Below, in pieces: positions 16,412 to 25,553 of a stretch of DNA of 64,000 nt. The translations under genes were made by a program, and so were the position numbers. The stretch lies in NCBI GenBank assembly GCA_963706875.1, contig CAVPNW010000004.1, positions 62,001 through 126,000 of the forward strand, written 5' to 3'. Under the pieces are notes generated by a model. That model saw only the letters and a list, made by a program, of their open reading frames with translations, did no database searches and was not told the DNA's origin. This stretch comes from Prado023 sp963706875 (GTDB taxonomy: Bacteria > Actinomycetota > Actinomycetes > S36-B12 > CAIYMF01). Numbering within the stretch: the first letter of the stretch is position 1; every line of letters starts with the position of its first letter.

Positions 16412-17680
16412 GTGGCCGTCACCAGGGTGACCACGCCGCTGAGCGTGGGACAGGTGCCGCGGCAGGTTCAGCCGCAGGTGGTTTTCGTCCTGCATCGCTT
16501 GGAGTTGCGCAAGGGCGGGTTGACGAAGGCGTGGCTGGGGAGGGTCCGGCTCTTCGCGTCTGCCGGGTGGTCTGTGCATCTGGCGCTGCTCAGCCCTGAT
16601 CCTGGGATCGATGAGACGTTGCGGGTCCTGCGGGGTGAGGGGCTGATCCCGGAGTCGGTCGTCGTGCATCACTTCTCCCGGGATCGACGGAGCCTGCCAC
16701 GTCGGGTGGCCAGCCGGGTGCTGCGCCGGGGGCGCGCAGAGCTGATCGCGGACTGGTTGGATGAGGTCGCCTCGTCCGACGGTGCGGTGGTGTTCGCCGA
16801 TTCGCCGCCGGCGTACTCCTTCCTGGCGTTGATGGGCAACCCGCAGGTGGCCAGGGTGTTCGTTGTCCATCTGGCGCACCTGTCAGCCGAGGCCACCCGG
16901 CTGGAGGATCGTCGTGCGATTGCGAACGGCCCGATGACGAAGCGATTCAGCGAGGTGTCCGATGCCACGATGCGCGCGGCGGATCGGATCGTTGTGCTCA
17001 CCGATGCCCAGAAGGAGGACTTCCAACTCCGGTGGGGGACGGATCTGCCGATCGCGGTCATTCCGCACTGCGCGGACCCGGTCGCGGCACCGGATCTCCG
17101 CTACGACCCGCGGCTCGTGGTCGTGGTGGGTCGCCTGGACTACTACAAGCGCTGGGATCATGCGATCCGGATCATGGCCCAGGTCCTTCGCAGCGTCCCC
17201 GACGCCCGGTTGCGGATCTACGGGCATGGCGAGGACCTCGATCGTTTGCGCGCGGTCGCGCAGGAGCGGGGCATGACCGGGTCGGTGACGTTCGCCGGCT
17301 ACACGACGTCCCCGCTGGAGGTGATGGCCGGGGCGGCGTGCGTGATCTCCACGACCCGGCGGGAGGCCATGCCATTGACCCTGCTCGAGGCCCTGGCCGT
17401 CGGTACCCCGGTCGTGGTCTACGACATCCGCTACGGCCCGCGGGAGATCGTCCGCGACGGTGTCGACGGCTTCGTGGTGCCCGCTCACGACATCAAGGCC
17501 GCGGCCCGCGCGGTCGTCCGGCTGCTGACCGAACCCGACCTGCGGGACCGGATGTCCCAGTCCGCCCGCGAGGTGACCGCACGCTTCAGCCGGCAGGCCC
17601 ACGATCAGGCCTGGCTGGCCCTGGGACGCGACCTGTACGAGCAGCGGGGCAGTGGCCCCGGTCGACCCGGCCCAACCTGA
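16412..17680 (+). CDS. GT4 family glycosyltransferase, TagE/poly(glycerol-phosphate) glucosyltransferase-like
   Basis: 422 residues. The C-terminal GT-B domain shows LVVVVGRLDYYKRWDHAI, the E-x7-E motif EAMPLTLLE (about residues 318-326), and PVVVYDIRYGPREIVRDGVD. The 'YDIRYGPxEII' form is typical of the TagE/GtfA branch, which adds glucose to teichoic acids or proteins. It is a cytoplasmic enzyme using a nucleotide sugar. GTG 16412 is preferred over 16388 because of the -10 box. It stands alone; its acceptor is unknown. Confidence 0.82.
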   Translation: MAVTRVTTPLSVGQVPRQVQPQVVFVLHRLELRKGGLTKAWLGRVRLFASAGWSVHLALLSPDPGIDETLRVLRGEGLIPESVVVHHFSRDRRSLPRRVASRVLRRGRAELIADWLDEVASSDGAVVFADSPPAYSFLALMGNPQVARVFVVHLAHLSAEATRLEDRRAIANGPMTKRFSEVSDATMRAADRIVVLTDAQKEDFQLRWGTDLPIAVIPHCADPVAAPDLRYDPRLVVVVGRLDYYKRWDHAIRIMAQVLRSVPDARLRIYGHGEDLDRLRAVAQERGMTGSVTFAGYTTSPLEVMAGAACVISTTRREAMPLTLLEALAVGTPVVVYDIRYGPREIVRDGVDGFVVPAHDIKAAARAVVRLLTEPDLRDRMSQSAREVTARFSRQAHDQAWLALGRDLYEQRGSGPGRPGPT

Positions 17681-17838
17681 GGGCCACCCGGCCCGGCGGG
17701 CGGCTCATGCTGCGAGAACCGGCGGGACAATGCCGCGCTCGCCGACCGGGTGCCACGCTCAGTTCACCAGGGCCACCGGCGCTGAGATCTCCTGTGGGTC
17801 ATCCCCTCGGCGGGTGCCCGTTCGTGCTGCTCGGCGCG

Positions 17839-18474
17839 TCACGGCCTTCCGCCCTGACGTCCGAAGGCGACGGTGTCAGCCTCGGCGACCTGTGCCTCCG
17901 TCGTCGCCATGTCGTCGAACGGGGGTACCCGCCGCCCGAGGGTCATCCCGTTGGTGTCTGTCGCGACCCGGACCGGCAGTTCGTTCGGGCTCTGGGTCTC
18001 GAATGGGGGGACCCGACGACCGAGCGGCGCGCCGTTGGCGTCCACCAGGCTTGGCATCGTGATGCCGATCGGCAGGGACGTCTCGAGGGGTGCGAGCCTG
18101 CGTCCGAGGGTCATCCCGTTGGTGTCTGTCGCGACCCGGACCGGCAGTTCGTTCGGGCTCTGGGTCTCGAATGGGGGAACCCGACGACCGAGCGGCGCGC
18201 CATTGGCGTCCACCGGGCCCGCCACCCGCGAGATCACGATCGGAGCCGCGGTCTCGACCATCTGGCTGTGCGCCCAGTAGCCGGCACCGAAGCCGACCGC
18301 GAGACTCAAGGCACCCGCCAGGATCCCCACGACGAGGGGCTTGGTCGACCTCGCGGTCGGCGGCGCCTCCCGTTCGTAGGCCGGCAACTCCCACGAGGCC
18401 CTGATCGCCTCGTGGTGCTCCTCGGTCAGCGCCTCAGGGACTGTGACCTCAGATCCTGTCTGGATCGTTGTCAT
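17839..18474 (-). CDS. Single-pass membrane protein with a duplicated 56-residue module
   Basis: 211 residues. A cytoplasmic N-terminus (PEALTEEHHEAIRASWELPA) leads to one membrane helix (LVVGILAGALSLAVGFGAGY, about residues 52-75). The outside part is a repeat array: NGAPLGRRVPPFETQSPNEL and NGMTLGRR alternate, so that LGRR(V/L)xP occurs four times. The 56-residue unit is duplicated almost exactly at DNA level. ATG 18474 follows AGGAAG; GTG 18483 with AAGGAG at 6 bases is an alternative. It is divergent from the large LuxR regulator at 18602, which may control it. I do not recognise the family. Confidence 0.7.
   Translation of the reverse strand: MTTIQTGSEVTVPEALTEEHHEAIRASWELPAYEREAPPTARSTKPLVVGILAGALSLAVGFGAGYWAHSQMVETAAPIVISRVAGPVDANGAPLGRRVPPFETQSPNELPVRVATDTNGMTLGRRLAPLETSLPIGITMPSLVDANGAPLGRRVPPFETQSPNELPVRVATDTNGMTLGRRVPPFDDMATTEAQVAEADTVAFGRQGGRP
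17941..18213. repeat. Two near-identical 105-bp copies, 168 bp apart, inside the repeat protein gene
   Basis: The copies run 17941-18045 and 18109-18213 and differ at only a few positions. The offset is exactly 56 codons, so the reading frame is preserved. This points to a recent in-frame duplication, or selection for identical repeats. Confidence 0.85.
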
Positions 18475-18601
18475 CTTCCTCACCTCCAACTCCTTCCACC
18501 TCCATGGTCGGTGGCGGGAGCGGACGGGCGCATCCGTCGGACTACGGGGATCGGGACCTCCTTCCCGTTCATGGCACCAGTTCCCGCGGTACCGTGGAGA
18601 G

Positions 18602-21463
18602 GTGCCTCCCCGGGGGAGCCGTTTGCTGGGCCGCTCCCATGAGATGGCCGCCCTGATGTCCCTGCTGGACCGGGCGGTGGTGGAGCGTGCCGACCGGCGG
18701 CTCATCGTCGGGGAGGCGGGGATGGGCAAGACTGCCCTGCTCGACGAGTTCACCGGGGCGGCCCGGCGCCGGGGCTGGCGCGTCGCACGGGCGGCAGCCC
18801 CGCAGGGCGGTGACCTGAGTGCCTTCGCGGTGGTCGAGGACCTCGCCCACTGCCTGCCCGAGCACGTCGAGCGCCTCGCCGAGGACGACGCACGCCTGCT
18901 CCGCGCACCACCCAGGGACGGAACGATCGGCCCCGCCCGGATCGCCGGTGCCCTGCTGCATCTCCTCGAGGGCGCCAGCCGCCACCAACACGTGCTCGTG
19001 CTCGTCGACGACGTGCAATGGGCCGACCCCGGATCGCTCGGTGCGCTCTTCGTGGCTGTCGGGCGACTCGGTCAGGAGCCGGTGGCCGTGGTCGCCGCAG
19101 CCCGACCGCGGCCCGCGCTCGACCCCCGCGTGGAGGCCTGGGAGCGGATCGAGGTGGGTCCGCTGGCGCTGGGCGATGCGACTGACCTGCTCCGCCGCAG
19201 CCTGGTCGAGCGGGACTGCCCCACCGTGACGGACCAGCAGGCGATGCACCTCGCCGAGGGGCTCGGTCGCTGCCCGCTGGCCCTGGTCGAGGCCGGCCGA
19301 CTGCTCTCGGCCGACCAGCTGACCGGCCATGCGGCGTTGCCCGACCCGCTTCCCCTCGCGGAGCGCCTCGACGCGGCATGGGGGCGCAGCTGGTTGGCGC
19401 TGACGGAGCCGACCCGGACCGCCCTGCTGGCGCTGGCCGTGACCCAGGGGGCGGGCCAGGCGCTGACGGCGCGGTTGCTCGCCGACCTGGGCTTGGCCGC
19501 CGATGCCCTCGATCCGGCGGGCGCCGACCGGCTGCTCGATCCTCGCGTGGACGCCCGGGAGGGCCGCGCCCGCCTGGCCCACCCACTGATCGGGGATGCC
19601 GTCGTCGCCGCGGCCGGCAGGCCCGCCGTGCGCGCGATGCACGCACGGGCGGCCGACGCGGCCGAGGCGCTGGCGCTGCCCCCGTCGGTCGTGATCGCGC
19701 ACCTCGTGGCCGCGGCGCAGCCCGGCGACGACGCTGTGACGGACCGACTCCTGGCCCAAGCCGAACGGGCCGAGGCCGCGGGCCTGGGCGATGCCGCGGC
19801 CCACGCCCTGCTGGCCGCGGCCGAGCTCGCCCTCACGGCACCGGAGCGCTGCCGGTTGGCCGCGCGGGCGGCCCGCACCCTGACCGAGCAGGGGACGGCC
19901 GACACCATCGACGTCGCACCCATCCTCGCCCTGGCCGACCCGTCGGCCCTCGGGCCGGAGGAGCGCTTCTGGGTGGAGTGGCTGCGTGCCGAGCACCTGG
20001 CCGAGGACCTCGAGCGCTCCCAGCTGGCCATGGAGCGCGTCCTGGAGCTGGCCGCCGAGCTCGACAGCCCGATGCTGGCGTGGATCCGGTTCAGCGCCCT
20101 CAACAACGCGTGGGGGATGCTCGACGAGGAGAGCACCCTGCGCCACGCCGCGGCGATGCTCGCGCTCGCAGACCGTCCCGACGCCGACGCTGCCGCACGC
20201 ATGCCCGCATGGGCGTGCCGCGGCCTGCACGCGGTGTCCCTGTTCCAGGTCGGGCAGGTACGTGCCGCCGCCGCGGAGCTCGACGCGATCCGGGACGCCT
20301 CACGGTGCTGGCGGCCCACCACTGGCGCGGGCCTGGTCGAACGGGTGCAGGTGGGAGCTGCGGACGCTTACATGGTCCAGCTGGATCCGTGGGTCGACGC
20401 CCGCTTCGAGGAGTTCGTCGGGCTGCTGGACGCCGACCCGGGGCAGAGCCTCGGATCCGTGCGGGTCATGCAGGCCGAGCGGGCATGCCGCCGCGGCCGG
20501 TTCCGCGGGGCACGTGCGCTGCTCGACGAGTCGCGGGCGCTGGGATTCGGCGCGGGCTCCCGGCCGTACTGGATGTTCTGGCTGCTGGTCTCACTGCGGG
20601 TCGCGGCGGCCTGCGGGGATGCCGAGCTGGTGGCCCGCCAGGCCGCCGAACTGGGTGCCATCGCCGGAAGCATCGGATGGCCGCAGGCGGCGACGACAGC
20701 GAACCGGGCGCAGGGTCTGCTCGCCCTCGGCGAGGGCCGGCTGGACGACGCCCTGGCCCACCTCGAGCCCCTGGACGAGGTGCCCCTGCTGGGACGGGGG
20801 CCCTGGGACGACGTGCCGCTGGGCCGGGCGGACCTGGTCGAGGCTCTGCACCGCTCGGGTGAGGCCGACCGGGCGGGCGCGGTCGCGGCCGCGCTGGTCG
20901 AGACCCTGGCCCCCTCGCCGGACCCGTACGCCCGGGCGCTGGTGGCCCGAGCGCAGGGACTGGTCAGCCGGGGGGAGCACGCGCAGTCCGCGTACGCCAC
21001 GGCGATCGCCGCGTTTGACGAAGCTGGCGACCCGTTCGAGGCGGCGCGGACCCGGCTGCTGCTCGGCGAGCGGCTGCGCCGGGAGCGCTCCGTCCAGGCG
21101 GCGCGCCACGAGTTGCGCCTGGCAGCAGACGCGTTCGAGCAGATGGGGGCCAGGGCGTGGGCGGCCCGCACCCTCGGCGAGCTGCGCGCCACCCGTGCGC
21201 GCATCCCGGCCCCGGATGTCCCCACGTCCGCCTCGGATCTCCTGTCGACGCTGACCCCGCAGGAGCGCCGCGTGGCCGAAGCCGTGGCCAGCGGCGCCTC
21301 GGACCGGCAGGTCGCCGCGGAGCTGTTCCTGTCGCCGCGGACGGTGGCGTACCACCTGTCGTCGGTCTACCGGAAGCTCGGAATCTCAAGCAGGGCCGCC
21401 CTGGCAGCGCGCCTGGCGCAGAGTCGGTCGCGGCACCCGCCCGAGGCATCTGCCGATCGGTAG
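18602..21463 (+). CDS. Large ATP-binding LuxR family regulator (LAL type)
   Basis: 953 residues. Walker A GEAGMGKTALL lies near residues 37-47 and Walker B VLVLVDDVQWAD near 130-141, followed by a long helical TPR-like sensor region and a C-terminal LuxR HTH (LTPQERRVAEAVASGASDRQ, then SPRTVAYHLSSVYRKLGIS) near 883-945. Such MalT-like proteins are ATP-dependent activators. GTG 18602 is chosen since TACCGT lies 6 bases before it (leaderless pattern). It is divergent from the repeat membrane protein and upstream of the cobalamin-binding gene; either could be a target. Confidence 0.88.
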   Translation: MPPRGSRLLGRSHEMAALMSLLDRAVVERADRRLIVGEAGMGKTALLDEFTGAARRRGWRVARAAAPQGGDLSAFAVVEDLAHCLPEHVERLAEDDARLLRAPPRDGTIGPARIAGALLHLLEGASRHQHVLVLVDDVQWADPGSLGALFVAVGRLGQEPVAVVAAARPRPALDPRVEAWERIEVGPLALGDATDLLRRSLVERDCPTVTDQQAMHLAEGLGRCPLALVEAGRLLSADQLTGHAALPDPLPLAERLDAAWGRSWLALTEPTRTALLALAVTQGAGQALTARLLADLGLAADALDPAGADRLLDPRVDAREGRARLAHPLIGDAVVAAAGRPAVRAMHARAADAAEALALPPSVVIAHLVAAAQPGDDAVTDRLLAQAERAEAAGLGDAAAHALLAAAELALTAPERCRLAARAARTLTEQGTADTIDVAPILALADPSALGPEERFWVEWLRAEHLAEDLERSQLAMERVLELAAELDSPMLAWIRFSALNNAWGMLDEESTLRHAAAMLALADRPDADAAARMPAWACRGLHAVSLFQVGQVRAAAAELDAIRDASRCWRPTTGAGLVERVQVGAADAYMVQLDPWVDARFEEFVGLLDADPGQSLGSVRVMQAERACRRGRFRGARALLDESRALGFGAGSRPYWMFWLLVSLRVAAACGDAELVARQAAELGAIAGSIGWPQAATTANRAQGLLALGEGRLDDALAHLEPLDEVPLLGRGPWDDVPLGRADLVEALHRSGEADRAGAVAAALVETLAPSPDPYARALVARAQGLVSRGEHAQSAYATAIAAFDEAGDPFEAARTRLLLGERLRRERSVQAARHELRLAADAFEQMGARAWAARTLGELRATRARIPAPDVPTSASDLLSTLTPQERRVAEAVASGASDRQVAAELFLSPRTVAYHLSSVYRKLGISSRAALAARLAQSRSRHPPEASADR

Positions 21464-21680
21464 GGGGCGCCGGGCCGCGGCAGGGGGACTCGGCGCGGCG
21501 TCCCGCTGTGTGGTGCAACTCGTGGGCGTGTCTGGTGGTCGAAACCCGATCCAGGGCGATGAGTTGCGCAACACCAGCGCGGTGCCAGTGGAATCGGGTG
21601 GGGGAGTCCGGAAGGGGGGTTTGTGGTTATCGTGGTGTGTGGGTGCCGGCCTGTCGGGGTGCGGCCTCAGGGAGGATGCT

Positions 21681-22772
21681 GTGGCTCTACCCGATCTCGT
21701 TGAGGCGGAGCTTCTCGAGCCGCGCGCGGACTACCTGGATGCGCTTGGGCGGGGGGATCGGCGCAGGGCCACTGAGGTGGCTTTCGACCTGCTGTACCGC
21801 GGGATTCCTGCCGACGCCGTACTCATCGAGCTTGTGGGTGTGGGACAGGTTGAGGTCGGCTTGGCGTGGCAGGAGGGCCGGTGGGACGTCGCTCAGGAGC
21901 ATCGTGCCTCCGCGGTGGCCGAGGCGGTGATCCAGGCGGTGGCCCAGCACGCCCTGCCGATTGGGCGGCGCACCGCGGGGGGTGAGCGGGGTCGGGTCGC
22001 GGTGGCGTGCGCGGAGGGGGAGTGGCATGTCCTTCCGGGCCGGCTGGTCAGCGAGGTCCTGCGGCTGCGTGGCTTCGACGTGGACTTCGTGGGACCGTCG
22101 GTCCCGGCTGCCGAGCTGGCCCAGTTCCTGGGATCGGAGTCCCCTGGCGTGGTCGCGGTGTCGTGCTCGATGCCGAGCTCGTTGATCGGTGCCTGGCGCA
22201 CGATCACCGCGCTGCGCGCGGCCGGGAAGATCATCGTGTGCGGGGGTCGGGGCTTCGGGCCTGATGGTGTGTGGGGCGTGGCGCTGGGGGCCGACACGGG
22301 GGCCGCGGACCTGGGCGCCGGCGTTGCCCTGCTCGACGACGCGATCTCGGGGCCGGCTGGCGTCCCTCGTCCTGACGCCGTGCGGCCGGACGTTGCCGCC
22401 GAGATGGCCCTGGCGACCCGGGAGTTCACCCGCGTGGTGGGGGTGGCCACGCAATTGGCTGTCGTGCGCGGGGCTCCCCTCGTTGGTGGCGAGACCTCGT
22501 TGGCGGAGGCGCGCGGGATGCTGGCGCTCACGTTGCGCACGGTCCTTGCTGCGACCCTGGTCGGTGACGATCGGATCGTGACCGACCATGTCGGCTGGGC
22601 CGAGTCCGTGCTCGCAGGCAGGTCGAGGCCGATCAGCCTGGTGGCCGATGCGTTCAACCTGCTGGTGACGGCCCTGCCCGCAGACCTTCCTCGGACCTCG
22701 GCCACGGCGCAGGCCGGCCTGGCAGCCTGCGGCCAGCCGCCGCCCTCCGCCCTGTCCGACCATCGCCCCTGA
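21681..22772 (+). CDS. Stand-alone cobalamin (B12)-binding domain protein
   Basis: 363 residues. GTG 21681 follows GGGAGG at about 5 bases. The N-terminal half has a helical cap of the B12-binding_2 type (FDLLYRGIPADAVLIELVG, QEHRASAVAEAVIQAVAQ). The Rossmann part has EGEWHVLPGRLVSEVLRLRG, where the His matches the cobalt ligand position of CarH-like proteins, then VAVSCSMPSS and CGGRGFG. No MerR-type DNA-binding domain or methyltransferase is attached, so a light- or B12-responsive sensor working through a partner is inferred. The C-terminal 100 residues are helical and unassigned. Confidence 0.82.
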   Translation: MALPDLVEAELLEPRADYLDALGRGDRRRATEVAFDLLYRGIPADAVLIELVGVGQVEVGLAWQEGRWDVAQEHRASAVAEAVIQAVAQHALPIGRRTAGGERGRVAVACAEGEWHVLPGRLVSEVLRLRGFDVDFVGPSVPAAELAQFLGSESPGVVAVSCSMPSSLIGAWRTITALRAAGKIIVCGGRGFGPDGVWGVALGADTGAADLGAGVALLDDAISGPAGVPRPDAVRPDVAAEMALATREFTRVVGVATQLAVVRGAPLVGGETSLAEARGMLALTLRTVLAATLVGDDRIVTDHVGWAESVLAGRSRPISLVADAFNLLVTALPADLPRTSATAQAGLAACGQPPPSALSDHRP

Positions 22773-22779
22773 GGCCCCA

Positions 22780-22798
22780 GGCCCCCGGTCCGGGGGCC
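22780..22798. terminator. Short GC hairpin between convergent genes
   Basis: GGCCCCC and GGGGGCC arms flank a 5-base loop directly behind the cobalamin-binding gene and ahead of the 3' end of the next minus-strand gene. Confidence 0.55.
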
Positions 22799-22877
22799 GC
22801 CACCGCAGCGAGGGCGTTCGTCGCGGTCGCGCGGGTGGTGCTCGGCGGCGCCGTTGCGGCCCGACCGCGGCGTCGGC

Positions 22878-23432
22878 TCATGGCTGGTTCGGGGTCGCTG
22901 GCCTGGTCAGGTAGAGGACGCCGGTGACCAGCAGCACGACCAGCCCGGCTCCTGCCAGGGCCATCGGGAGCAGGATTGCCGCGAAGATCCCGCCGATGAA
23001 GCCGCTGATCTTCAGGGCCGGTCCGATCTCGACTGAGCCACCCGAACCAGTGCAGGTGATCTCAAGGTCCCCGGAGCCGGGGTCGAATCGGGAGCTGGCC
23101 ACCCAGTTGTCGCCGCCGCTGGAGCGGCTGTACTGGCCGGAGACGGGACGGAGTTCGACCTCGGCGCCGGTGGCGGTGTCGCGGATGGAGCACTGGCCTG
23201 TGGTGTACTCCTGGAACCAGAGGAACCGGTCACCGTCGGTGTCCACGCTCACCTGGTGCGCCCTGCCATCAGCGGGCACGGCGGTGTCGGTGCGCAGGAA
23301 ACCGCTCAACGCCCAGACGAACAGGGCAACTCCGACGACGGCAGCGGCCACGAGCAGCGCGCCGCCGACCGCGAACCACCACTTGGACGGGCGCGGCTTG
23401 CTGGCAGGAACTGGGTACTGCGAGGGGGTCAC
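22878..23432 (-). CDS. Two-helix membrane protein with an extracytoplasmic middle domain
   Basis: 184 residues. A Pro-rich N-terminus is followed by a first membrane helix (VGGALLVAAAVVGVALFVWA) and, near the end, by a second (ILLPMALAGAGLVVLLVTGV). The 95 residues between are polar with two Cys (TTGQCSIRD and EITCTGS) that could form a disulfide outside the cell. GTG 23432 is the start consistent with the hydrophobic N-terminal pattern. This layout occurs in many actinobacterial proteins of unknown role. It stands alone, convergent with the cobalamin-binding gene. Confidence 0.7.
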   Translation of the reverse strand: MTPSQYPVPASKPRPSKWWFAVGGALLVAAAVVGVALFVWALSGFLRTDTAVPADGRAHQVSVDTDGDRFLWFQEYTTGQCSIRDTATGAEVELRPVSGQYSRSSGGDNWVASSRFDPGSGDLEITCTGSGGSVEIGPALKISGFIGGIFAAILLPMALAGAGLVVLLVTGVLYLTRPATPNQP

Positions 23433-23745
23433 CCCTGCAGTCTGCCAAAGCTGTGGATGGAGTGATCGTCGGGCTGTGGAAGGAGGGCCTTCGGTGCCCG
23501 CTGGGTTGACGTACTGCGGATGTCGATGGCCGATCTGCCTGCGGCGTTCCTCAGCGGCACCCGCGCGGTCAGCCGCTTCCAGCAGGTCATGGAATGGCGC
23601 ATCTCGGCGAACTGGACGCGCAGATCGTGGCGACCGCCCTGCGCACGGCGCTCGGATCGTCACGGCCAACGTCGGGGATGGTCGCCATCTCGGGGATCTG
23701 ATGGGGATCGTTCAGGGGTGGCGGGGTCGCACTCGACGGTTCCTG
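23433..23745 (+). other. Intergenic stretch with a possible gene scrap
   Basis: No intact gene is seen. One plus-strand run around 23590-23703 (MAHLGELDAQIVATALRTAL, stop at 23703) looks like coding sequence and might be a piece of an HNH/DUF222-type protein, but it is too short to be sure. Confidence 0.25.
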
Positions 23746-24258
23746 TCAGGCGAGTGCTGCGAGCGTCTCGTCGGCCCAGTCCAGCGTGGCCTGCGCGTGG
23801 TGGATCCCGTAGCGGACGGTGGCGAGCCAGTAGACCGCGTCGGGGTGGGACTCGCCGGCCACCTCCGCCTCGATCGCGGCGTACTGGGCCAGGGCGGCGT
23901 GAGCCTGGTCGCGGGCGTCCTCGACGAGTTGCCGGGCCATGCCCTCGGGCAGGTGGGAGGCGAAGAAGAGCCGCAGGAGCAGGCCGTTGCGGGGGCGGGT
24001 CGGCTCGGCTGGTTCGGCCAGCAGCTCGGTGAGGCGTTCCAGCCCGGACTGGGTGATGGTGAACTGGCCGGCCGGGGTGCGGCCCACGAGTCCGTCGGCC
24101 TCGAGCGTGGCCAGGGTCGGATAGATCTGGCCGAAGCTCTCGTGCCAGAAGTGCCCGAGGGTCTCGGTGATCGACTGGCGGACGCCGTAGCCGCTGGCGT
24201 CCTCGACGGCCAGGGCGCCGAGGACGGCCACCTGGGTCTGTGACTTCCGTGAGGTCAT
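23746..24258 (-). CDS. PadR family transcriptional regulator
   Basis: 170 residues. The N-terminal winged helix is typical of PadR (VAVLGALAVEDASGYGVRQS, FGQIYPTLATLEADGLVGRT), with a C-terminal helical dimerisation region (AEVAGESHPDAVYWLATVRY). It is divergent from a small membrane protein gene, only 39 bases away. The shared region has repeated TATCTG/CAGATA motifs overlapping the membrane gene promoter, so it probably represses both directions. The inducer is unknown. Confidence 0.87.
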   Translation of the reverse strand: MTSRKSQTQVAVLGALAVEDASGYGVRQSITETLGHFWHESFGQIYPTLATLEADGLVGRTPAGQFTITQSGLERLTELLAEPAEPTRPRNGLLLRLFFASHLPEGMARQLVEDARDQAHAALAQYAAIEAEVAGESHPDAVYWLATVRYGIHHAQATLDWADETLAALA

Positions 24259-24261
24259 GAG

Positions 24262-24297
24262 TTGACTATATCTGACAGATGCATATATCTTGCAGAT
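24262..24297 (+). promoter_or_regulatory. Promoter of the PadR-controlled genes with embedded operator
   Basis: TTGACT (24262-24267) and TATATC (24284-24289) form a promoter with 16-base spacing and a predicted start at or next to ATG 24298, so the transcript is probably leaderless. ATATCTG/CAGATAT motifs at both ends form an imperfect palindrome across the promoter. Confidence 0.6.
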
Positions 24298-24717
24298 ATG
24301 AACAGACAGCAGGCGAGACATGTTGCGACAGGGCTCCTGGTCGTCGCGGCCGGGTTCCAGGCGTCGCTGGCCCTCGGCGCCCCGTGGGGTGCGGCCGCTT
24401 TCGGCGGGGGTCACCCCGGGGTGCTGCCCACGTCGCTGCGGGGCACGAGCGCGACGGCCGTCGTGGTCTACTCCGGCCTGGCGTACGTCGTCTGGTCGGG
24501 TCGAATGGCGGTCCCGGTGCAGCGGCGCACATACGCGGTCCTGTCGGGGGTGTTCGCGGTCGGGACGGTGATGAATGCGATCTCACCGTCGATGATCGAG
24601 AGGATCATCTGGACCCCCGTGGTCGGGCTGCTGGCCTACAGCCTGTGGCGGGCGCGGCCCGATCGCGCCCTTGATGGGGCGGGTGCCCTCCCCGCTGGGA
24701 TCGCGGGTGCCGCATGA
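24298..24717 (+). CDS. Small membrane protein, PadR target
   Basis: 139 residues with about four hydrophobic helices (ATGLLVVAAGFQASLALGAP, ATAVVVYSGLAYVVWSG, YAVLSGVFAVGTVMNAI, TPVVGLLAYSLW). No conserved catalytic motif is seen. It overlaps the following CPBP gene by 4 bases (ATGA), so the two form one operon, with PadR divergent. Function unknown; a link with the membrane protease downstream is inferred. Confidence 0.75.
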   Translation: MNRQQARHVATGLLVVAAGFQASLALGAPWGAAAFGGGHPGVLPTSLRGTSATAVVVYSGLAYVVWSGRMAVPVQRRTYAVLSGVFAVGTVMNAISPSMIERIIWTPVVGLLAYSLWRARPDRALDGAGALPAGIAGAA

Positions 24718-25487
24718 TCGCCTGGATGGTCGTGCCGGTCATTGCCCTGGCCGGTTGGTCGTTGGTGCTGCTGGGCCGTTGGGCCGGCGCCAGCGCCGAG
24801 GCCCAGCCCGGGCGCAACAGGGTCGTCGCGATGCACCTGCGGTACCAGCCGGCGTCGGTGGTGGTGGCCGTGCTGACCCTGGGGGCCGTCTGGACCGTGC
24901 GCCTGCTCGCGGGGGAGCCGGTCGACCCTCGGCAGTACCTGGAGATGGGCGACCTGAGCCAGCCCGCGATCGGTCTGGGGATCCTGGCGAACCCGGGAGA
25001 TGACTGGGCGCAGGTGGGGATGTCGTTCGCCCTGGTCGCCACCGCGATCACGGCAGGTGTCGTCTGGGCGCAAGCCGGGCCCCGGCCCTCGCTGCGCGCG
25101 CTCCTGCCTGCGTTGCCGTTGGCCGTGGGGATCTCGGTGGTGAACGCCGGTGTCGAGGAGGTGATCTTCCGGGTGGCCCTCGGGCAGGGCCTGTCGGGGT
25201 TGGCCGCCGGTGGGACCATCGCGATCCTCTCCGGATTGCTGTTCGGGGTGCCGCACTGGTTCGGGAACCCCGGGCGGCTCCCCGGAGTGCTGATGGCCGG
25301 GTTCCTCGGTTGGCTGATGGCCACATCCATGATCCAGACCGGCGGGATCGGCTGGGCCTGGGGCGTCCACTTCCTGCAGGACGTGGTCATCCTGGTCATC
25401 CTCATCGCCGGCGCGGAGGCGCTCCGGTCGCCTCGTACCGATGGGGACGCCGCCTCGCTGGACTCGGCTCCCACCCCCGCCCCCTGA
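24714..25487 (+). CDS. CPBP family intramembrane metalloprotease-like protein
   Basis: 257 residues with about seven membrane helices. The CPBP/Rce1-type motifs are visible: VEEVIFR (about residues 146-152), a histidine in FGVPHWFG, and HFLQD. In this family the two Glu and the His residues form the active centre; some members cleave prenylated proteins or bacteriocin precursors, others have no known role. It is translationally coupled to the small membrane protein and under PadR control. Confidence 0.82.
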   Translation: MIAWMVVPVIALAGWSLVLLGRWAGASAEAQPGRNRVVAMHLRYQPASVVVAVLTLGAVWTVRLLAGEPVDPRQYLEMGDLSQPAIGLGILANPGDDWAQVGMSFALVATAITAGVVWAQAGPRPSLRALLPALPLAVGISVVNAGVEEVIFRVALGQGLSGLAAGGTIAILSGLLFGVPHWFGNPGRLPGVLMAGFLGWLMATSMIQTGGIGWAWGVHFLQDVVILVILIAGAEALRSPRTDGDAASLDSAPTPAP

Positions 25488-25553
25488 CCGGTGACAGGGT
25501 GGTGTTCTGCTGCGGCGTCGCTGGGGTCGGGCCGGTTGCGCGATGATGGAGGG

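Noticed and set aside
17941..18213. Repeats looking like a short CRISPR or tandem array
   Set aside because: There are only two copies of over 100 bp, in frame inside a protein gene.
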